Assembly: GCA_002748505.1 (NCBI GenBank)
Contig: PDSN01000092.1
Span: forward strand, 1 to 16,191
DNA: 16,191 nucleotides
DNA from: Gammaproteobacteria bacterium
GTDB lineage: Bacteria > Pseudomonadota > Gammaproteobacteria > Pseudomonadales > Halieaceae
Direction: 5' to 3'
The notes below the pieces were generated by a model. That model searched no databases, was not told the DNA's origin, and saw nothing but the letters and a program-made list of their open reading frames with translations. Below are positions 13,101-16,191 of the stretch, one piece after another; the stretch's first letter is position 1; the number at the start of each line of letters is the position of its first letter. Both the position numbers and the translations under genes were made by a program.

Positions 13101-15971
13101 GGCAGTAACCCCCCTATCTGGGCGCTCTATGCCTACGATACCGATGGCAGTGAACTGTGGAATCAATACGATGTGGGGGTAAGTTTTCGCTTCGCTAACA
13201 GGACGGCCACCACCGCATTTGATTTGGATGGCGATGGCATTGATGAACTGGTGACGCGCCACCCCCCCGGTGTAGACGATCAGCCTGAACGGGGTTTGGC
13301 AATTTTCTCGGGCAGGGATGGCTCAATGATTGCCAACGCTCCCGGTCTTTTTGGTCGTGACGAAATTCAAGCCCCGACCGTTGCCGATATGGATGGCGAT
13401 GGTGCCGCCGAAATTATTGCCGTTCATGAGCGCCCTTTTGGTAACGGTTTTGAAGTACGCGTATATGGGGGCTTGCCGGGTAACCCGTTTGCACCGGCCC
13501 GTTCCATCCGCAATCAGGTCAGCTATCAGCCCACCCTGGTCAATGACGATGGTTCCATACCGGCCTATCCCCAGCCTCACTGGTTGATTCCCGGCCTGAA
13601 CAAGTATTTTGCCGCCCCGGTGATTCCCGGTGAAAGCCCGGATACGGTGGATCAGTTTCACTACGTGGCCAACGATGGCCTGCTGGATTCCAACGAAGCC
13701 CAGGTCAGCATTACCCTAGCCGTGGTGAATGCCCCCAAGATCATTTCCACACCGCCGGCCGGTGCCTCTCCGGGCTTTGAATTCAGCTACGGCGGCCTGG
13801 CCACCGATGCCGACTTTGGCGATGTGTTCACCTGGACCCTGGTGGACGCCCCTGCGGGTATGACCGTGGATGAGCTGGGTATTGTGCGCTGGACGCCAGA
13901 GCCCACCGACCTCGGGCCGGTGCGGGTGAGTCTGGTGGTCACGGACAGCGAAGGCAATACCGATTCCCAGAGCTTTATTGTGCAGGTGGCTCCGCCGGTT
14001 ACGGTGCCCAATCTGCTGGGAGCTGATCGCGACGCCGCCACCACCGCGCTGGTGGATGTCGGCCTGGCCGCGGGCAATATTACCGAAGCCTTCAGCCTCG
14101 ATGTTGCCGCCGGACAGGTGTCCTCCCAAAGCCTGACGCCGGGTAGTGAAGCCGCTGCGGGCAGCTTTGTGGATTTTGTGGTATCGCTGGGTCCACCGCC
14201 GATTTTTATGCCGGATCTGACGGCACTGACCGCCACCGTGGCCGAAACTCAGTTGCTGAATCTTGGCCTGGCACTGGGGTCGGTCAGCTATGAAAATCAC
14301 CCCGATGTACCCGCCGGGCTGATTGTGTCCCAGGCCATTGCCGCTGGCACCAATGTCAGCCTGGGTACGGTGGTGGATATTGTGTTGTCGGGCGGCCCGG
14401 CCTTGGCGCTGCAGGTGAATCAGGCACTGCTGGCCCCGGGTGAAACCGTTACCACGGCGGTCACTGCCTTTACCCCATCCGGTGCGGCAGCGGCTCTACC
14501 CGATGATCTGGTGCTCGCCATTGTGCCACAGGCCGATGCCACCGGCGCCGTTCCCAGTTGGCAGGGCGGCACCACCGTGACCGCCGCTGCGGACAGCCTC
14601 GGCAGTTATGTGCTGCGCGCCAGCTCCGCTTCCCTGGGTGTGGTGGCCGAAGAAACCCTGCTGGTGGCTCCGGTATTGGCAGCCGACGCCATTCAAAGCA
14701 CCTATGCGGACTTCTCCGCGCAGTTGCAACAGGCGCAGGCCATCAGTGCCGGACTGAACGAGGCGCTGATTAACAACGATGTGACCAGAGTGAGTCAGTT
14801 GGCCAGTGATCTGGTAGTCCTGCGCGCATCGCTGGATCTGGACGCCCTGCGACAAACTCCGGCGGTGGCCTTCCCAACGGGCTTCCTGCCGCAATCACCA
14901 CCGGATTACCTCACTACAGGTGATCCCATTTTCGCCGCCGGGCTAACGGCATTGATCGGAACCGTGGCCGTGCACCGCGAGTTTTTGGAGCAGATCATTC
15001 CGGGGGCAGGGCGCGATGACGATGTGCGGGCGCGGTTTTTAAATACCCAGCTGAGCGATGCGATCGACCGCTACCAGGGGGTCTCGATGACGCGCCGCAG
15101 GGTCGTTACCGAAGCCGCCAAGCTGCACGCCTTGCTGTCGGTGGAGCTGCCGCGTCTGCTGGGTGCCTCCATGGATCACGCCATTACCACCTTGCAAAGC
15201 GCTGGCTTCGTGCTCAATCCGGCGGTTACTGCGGGCGAACTGTACGCGGCTATCGAGCCGGTGCAACCGCCGTTGCTGACCACTCAACCGGCATTTTTCA
15301 CCGCCGTGGGGCAGCTCAGTGCCATGAGCATTCGCAGCACCCTGATCGACAAGGTCTACAAAAGCGCGCTGATCGACATTATCAAAAACACCCAGAACCT
15401 GATTCTGGCGGGTCTGGTGCGGGAGTTGATGCCGGTGCAGGATATCCCTGGCATTATCACCGGCGCCTCGCTGTCGTTCCACGTGGCCGAGCGCGGCAAT
15501 TCCATTGTGGAAGCCTACAGCTACTTCCCGTATCCGGATGCTTACACCGTATACCTGGTTGGGCCCACGCTGCTGGCTGACCTGGCGGAGGTGTTGAACA
15601 GCATCAGCGATCTGCAGTTTACCAGCATGGCAGCGGCTGCGGATTCCTTCGCAAGCGTGAGGGAAGCGGCAGAAACTGCACAGGAAACCCTGGGTGACGG
15701 CTTTGCTGTTGCCTATCCCGAATGGGTGGAAAACGGTTGCGCCCTGGATACGGTCAACCCGGAATGCCAGCAGTTGCTGTTCGGCGAAGGCTTACCATCG
15801 GTGCATAAGGATGGTTCTTTCCCAGGGCCGGTGTTTATCGTGGTTCAAGACGCAGTGAGCGGCCAGATATCCATTGGCAACTTCCTGTTTATGCCCTCGG
15901 ACGGTAAAAGAATAAAAGGGGACAGCATAAAAGGGGACAGCATAAAAGGGGACGGAGGGATTATTTTTTAA
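10197..15971 (+). CDS. Giant exported multidomain surface protein with internal PEP-CTERM unit, FG-GAP propeller and PASTA domains
   Basis: A 1924-residue exported protein, probably a surface adhesin or scaffold. In order: signal peptide 1-23; small globular domain; PEP-CTERM-like unit (VPEPP at 153-157, helix, basic RRVKRRVK to 182); second signal-peptide-like stretch 186-205; DUF11-like domain about 220-302; three He_PIG/cadherin-like repeats (307-393, 399-486, 492-580); first half of a cadherin-like (Big_9/VCBS-type) domain 585-649; eight FG-GAP-like DxDxDG repeats (about 670-1070) and a linker with NDDGSIP; the rest of the split domain 1139-1177; a fourth Ig-like repeat 1178-1267; PASTA domains 1268-1334 and 1335-1403; an Ig-like segment to ~1500; a helical region with no recognised family to ~1900; a repeat-coded tail. 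The start is ATG 10197, with GGGG 10 bases upstream; GTG 10188 in the same frame lacks a site. The propeller repeats should bind calcium. Ligand unknown. Confidence 0.85.
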   Translation: MKILRSTLAAMAFFLVCTQACFAAPIFYERADLGAGRYELSYTVDNQTSFAITEFTIWFDLGLYDNLAITSSPVDWDGLAAQPDPGLPDDGFADWLSLGLAIAPGVSLGGFSVAFDWLGTGLPGAQFFEIVDPDTFVVLESGFTQPLLPVAAVPEPPALVLLALGLLLLIGSIDRRVKRRVKTACRWPSLLALMSLSLASGAAAGTDELTAIDQELLQKERVGRAYFDYTYRLHINNAGEALSNVSASLTSNTPNTTVIDGEVVFGNIGSGESVSSDTFTIRQNRRVPFDSSALSWQFSADVAVGDNPPVITSSPITLVALDTPYVYQVTAEDSDAGDSLRFSLLVAPAGMTIDDTTGLIQWQPTSTNAEGVDVQVTDSTGLTDRQVFVIRVNHGAEDLPPLIQPIADQSISVGETLTVQVSASDPEGDALRYGLQSAPAGMVINALSGTIQWQPAAADVGLAQVVVTATDPGGQSASTDFTVAVAAHNNNQPPSIDAVAAQWLPVNSPWQLTLSGSDPDPQDILTYSIAGLPAGVQVNGSTGTVYWLPTPQQEGSYTAVATVTDSAGASDATEFSVQVVGAPVPPVAVNDSYVLAQRSTLQVDAPGVLANDSDANNDPLTASLTIGPLLGSLDSFPGDGGFSYTPPASEPITIGLQQQCAYHAVGVWPPEGVAVADIDADGAIEMVFASGDKMAVVDAASCEGEVFSIGAGEDIGTVPAKVTATLVNLDDDPDLEIVLPYLGSHPVVSSVRPHIMALNKDGSPVWTNRTTRLSESVDLPNSGGILYYGQGPVPVDLDGDGAVELIQFYWNNASDPNYFRRRTSVVAYDGSTGNVLWKYLGEDQHYVGAGISDRNPVIADLDLDGQVEIIWNHHVLNADGSLKYQLPVDRVSGSPDYLISAVANFDNDPYAEIVAYSRHYQYLFEHTGALKWKIDRPLGGSTSAYSNIVVAQLDEDPQPEYVVSRKVDGSNPPIWALYAYDTDGSELWNQYDVGVSFRFANRTATTAFDLDGDGIDELVTRHPPGVDDQPERGLAIFSGRDGSMIANAPGLFGRDEIQAPTVADMDGDGAAEIIAVHERPFGNGFEVRVYGGLPGNPFAPARSIRNQVSYQPTLVNDDGSIPAYPQPHWLIPGLNKYFAAPVIPGESPDTVDQFHYVANDGLLDSNEAQVSITLAVVNAPKIISTPPAGASPGFEFSYGGLATDADFGDVFTWTLVDAPAGMTVDELGIVRWTPEPTDLGPVRVSLVVTDSEGNTDSQSFIVQVAPPVTVPNLLGADRDAATTALVDVGLAAGNITEAFSLDVAAGQVSSQSLTPGSEAAAGSFVDFVVSLGPPPIFMPDLTALTATVAETQLLNLGLALGSVSYENHPDVPAGLIVSQAIAAGTNVSLGTVVDIVLSGGPALALQVNQALLAPGETVTTAVTAFTPSGAAAALPDDLVLAIVPQADATGAVPSWQGGTTVTAAADSLGSYVLRASSASLGVVAEETLLVAPVLAADAIQSTYADFSAQLQQAQAISAGLNEALINNDVTRVSQLASDLVVLRASLDLDALRQTPAVAFPTGFLPQSPPDYLTTGDPIFAAGLTALIGTVAVHREFLEQIIPGAGRDDDVRARFLNTQLSDAIDRYQGVSMTRRRVVTEAAKLHALLSVELPRLLGASMDHAITTLQSAGFVLNPAVTAGELYAAIEPVQPPLLTTQPAFFTAVGQLSAMSIRSTLIDKVYKSALIDIIKNTQNLILAGLVRELMPVQDIPGIITGASLSFHVAERGNSIVEAYSYFPYPDAYTVYLVGPTLLADLAEVLNSISDLQFTSMAAAADSFASVREAAETAQETLGDGFAVAYPEWVENGCALDTVNPECQQLLFGEGLPSVHKDGSFPGPVFIVVQDAVSGQISIGNFLFMPSDGKRIKGDSIKGDSIKGDGGIIF
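10719..10742 (+). repeat. 12-base tandem duplication at the PEP-CTERM fusion point
   Basis: AGACGGGTAAAA occurs twice in direct succession (10719-10730, 10731-10742) and codes the repeated RRVK basic tail of the internal PEP-CTERM unit. Each copy carries a TAA one frame off (10726-10728, 10738-10740). A single-base indel upstream would therefore separate the small PEP-CTERM protein from the large downstream protein. Confidence 0.8.
15912..15941 (+). repeat. In-frame 15-base tandem repeats in the giant gene's 3' end
   Basis: Two exact 15-base units (ATAAAAGGGGACAGC, 15912-15926 and 15927-15941) are followed by a third, diverging copy that merges into the hairpin at 15943. The 15-base period equals five codons and writes IKGDS twice, then IKGDGGIIF, as the C-terminus. 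The repeat family is the one at 1-51 and 7942-8154, seen here in the opposite orientation. Confidence 0.9.
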
Positions 15972-15989
15972 TCCCTCCGTCCCCTTTTA
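15943..15989. repeat. Long perfect hairpin overlapping the giant gene's stop codon
   Basis: Exact 21-base inverted arms (15943-15963 and 15969-15989) surround a TTTTT loop, identical over the shared length to the hairpin at 7942-7990. The stop codon TAA (15969-15971) is the first triplet of the right arm. A further CGTCCCCTTTTAC copy lies at 15992-16004. The hairpin could stabilise or terminate the transcript; no T-tract follows it. Confidence 0.9.
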
Positions 15990-16031
15990 CACGTCCCCTT
16001 TTACACCTTTTACATTAATCCCGTATCCCGC

Positions 16032-16191
16032 CTATGCCTTCTGAGTTTTCTTGGCTCGCTTGCGGTTGGGATAGCAGGTGCGGCAGATGTCGCATTCCAG
16101 GCCGTAGCAGCCCCTGGCGGGGCAGTGTTCGCGGCCGTAGTAAATGATTTGCAGGTGTAGCTTGTTCCAGCGCTCCCTGGGGAACAGGCGT
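16032..16191 (-). CDS. Endonuclease III-like DNA glycosylase, C-terminal fragment (runs off the window)
   Basis: The last 52 residues of a minus-strand gene whose start lies beyond the right edge. The block HLQIIYYGREHCPARGCYG, then Cys-rich residues and a basic tail (RKRAKKTQKA), matches the end of the HhH-GPD endonuclease III family, where a C-terminal [4Fe-4S] loop follows the H-x-x-L-I-x-x-G-R block. These enzymes remove oxidised pyrimidines from DNA. Five cysteines are visible, spaced C-x4-C-x4-C-x2-C-x2-C, not the canonical C-x6-C-x2-C-x5-C, so this may be a side branch of the family and I give no gene symbol. The gene is convergent with the giant gene across the repeat cluster. Confidence 0.75.
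   Translation of the reverse strand, partial: RLFPRERWNKLHLQIIYYGREHCPARGCYGLECDICRTCYPNRKRAKKTQKA

Noticed and set aside
13716..14300. 194-codon minus-strand open frame
   Set aside because: Antisense shadow of the Ig-like/PASTA region of the giant gene.
10197..15971. Giant gene as two genes in truth
   Set aside because: No in-frame stop or good start lies at the join. ATG 10776 falls inside the second hydrophobic core and has no ribosome site. I keep one gene and report the fusion as a finding.

Overview
The window looks like a chromosomal segment of a Gram-negative gammaproteobacterium, probably a marine or aquatic one. The pointers are a SelO protein with E. coli-like residue numbering, an outer-membrane beta-barrel protein, a class of PEP-CTERM surface proteins (exosortase targets), a sigma-54-type promoter in front of one of them, and short GGGGAC-type palindromic repeats of the kind scattered through gammaproteobacterial genomes. 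The exact genus cannot be read from the sequence.

Left part (48-5136, all minus strand): a very compact six-gene cluster transcribed leftwards. In order of transcription it has two paralogous DUF1538 membrane proteins, a P-II-like trimeric sensor, a two-CBS-domain protein, SelO (a pseudokinase-fold protein AMPylase) and a family-2-like glycosyltransferase. Neighbours overlap by 1-11 bases or lie 4 bases apart, so they are almost certainly co-transcribed and translationally coupled. The picture is a two-subunit membrane transporter or channel flanked by two likely nucleotide sensors, plus a nucleotide-using protein modifier. A palindrome overlapping a possible extended -10 box lies upstream at 5227-5248. 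A separate minus-strand gene upstream (5319-6602) encodes an acetyl-CoA hydrolase/CoA-transferase, divergent from a plus-strand polyphosphate kinase 2 gene (6748-7773) that ends in a good intrinsic terminator.

Middle (7774-8389): a 616-base gene-free stretch holding the ppk2 terminator, a long perfect hairpin and a spray of short CGTCCCCTTTTA repeats. The same repeats occur at the left edge (1-51, running into the end of the glycosyltransferase gene) and at 15912-16004 (running into the end of the giant gene). In both cases the repeat supplies the stop codon and codes the last residues of the protein.

Right part (8390-15971): an envelope/surface region. It has an outer-membrane barrel protein (plus strand), a convergent small PEP-CTERM protein (minus strand) with a near-consensus -24/-12 promoter, and a divergent 1924-residue exported multidomain protein (plus strand). 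The giant protein is the most unusual gene here. Its first ~180 residues are a complete small PEP-CTERM protein (signal peptide, globular part, PEP motif, membrane helix, basic tail). A second signal-peptide-like segment follows directly, then DUF11-like/Ig-like/cadherin-like domains, an eight-repeat FG-GAP-like propeller inserted inside a split cadherin-like domain, two PASTA domains and a helical C-terminal region with no recognised family. The window ends with the C-terminal, cysteine-rich piece of an endonuclease III-like gene on the minus strand.
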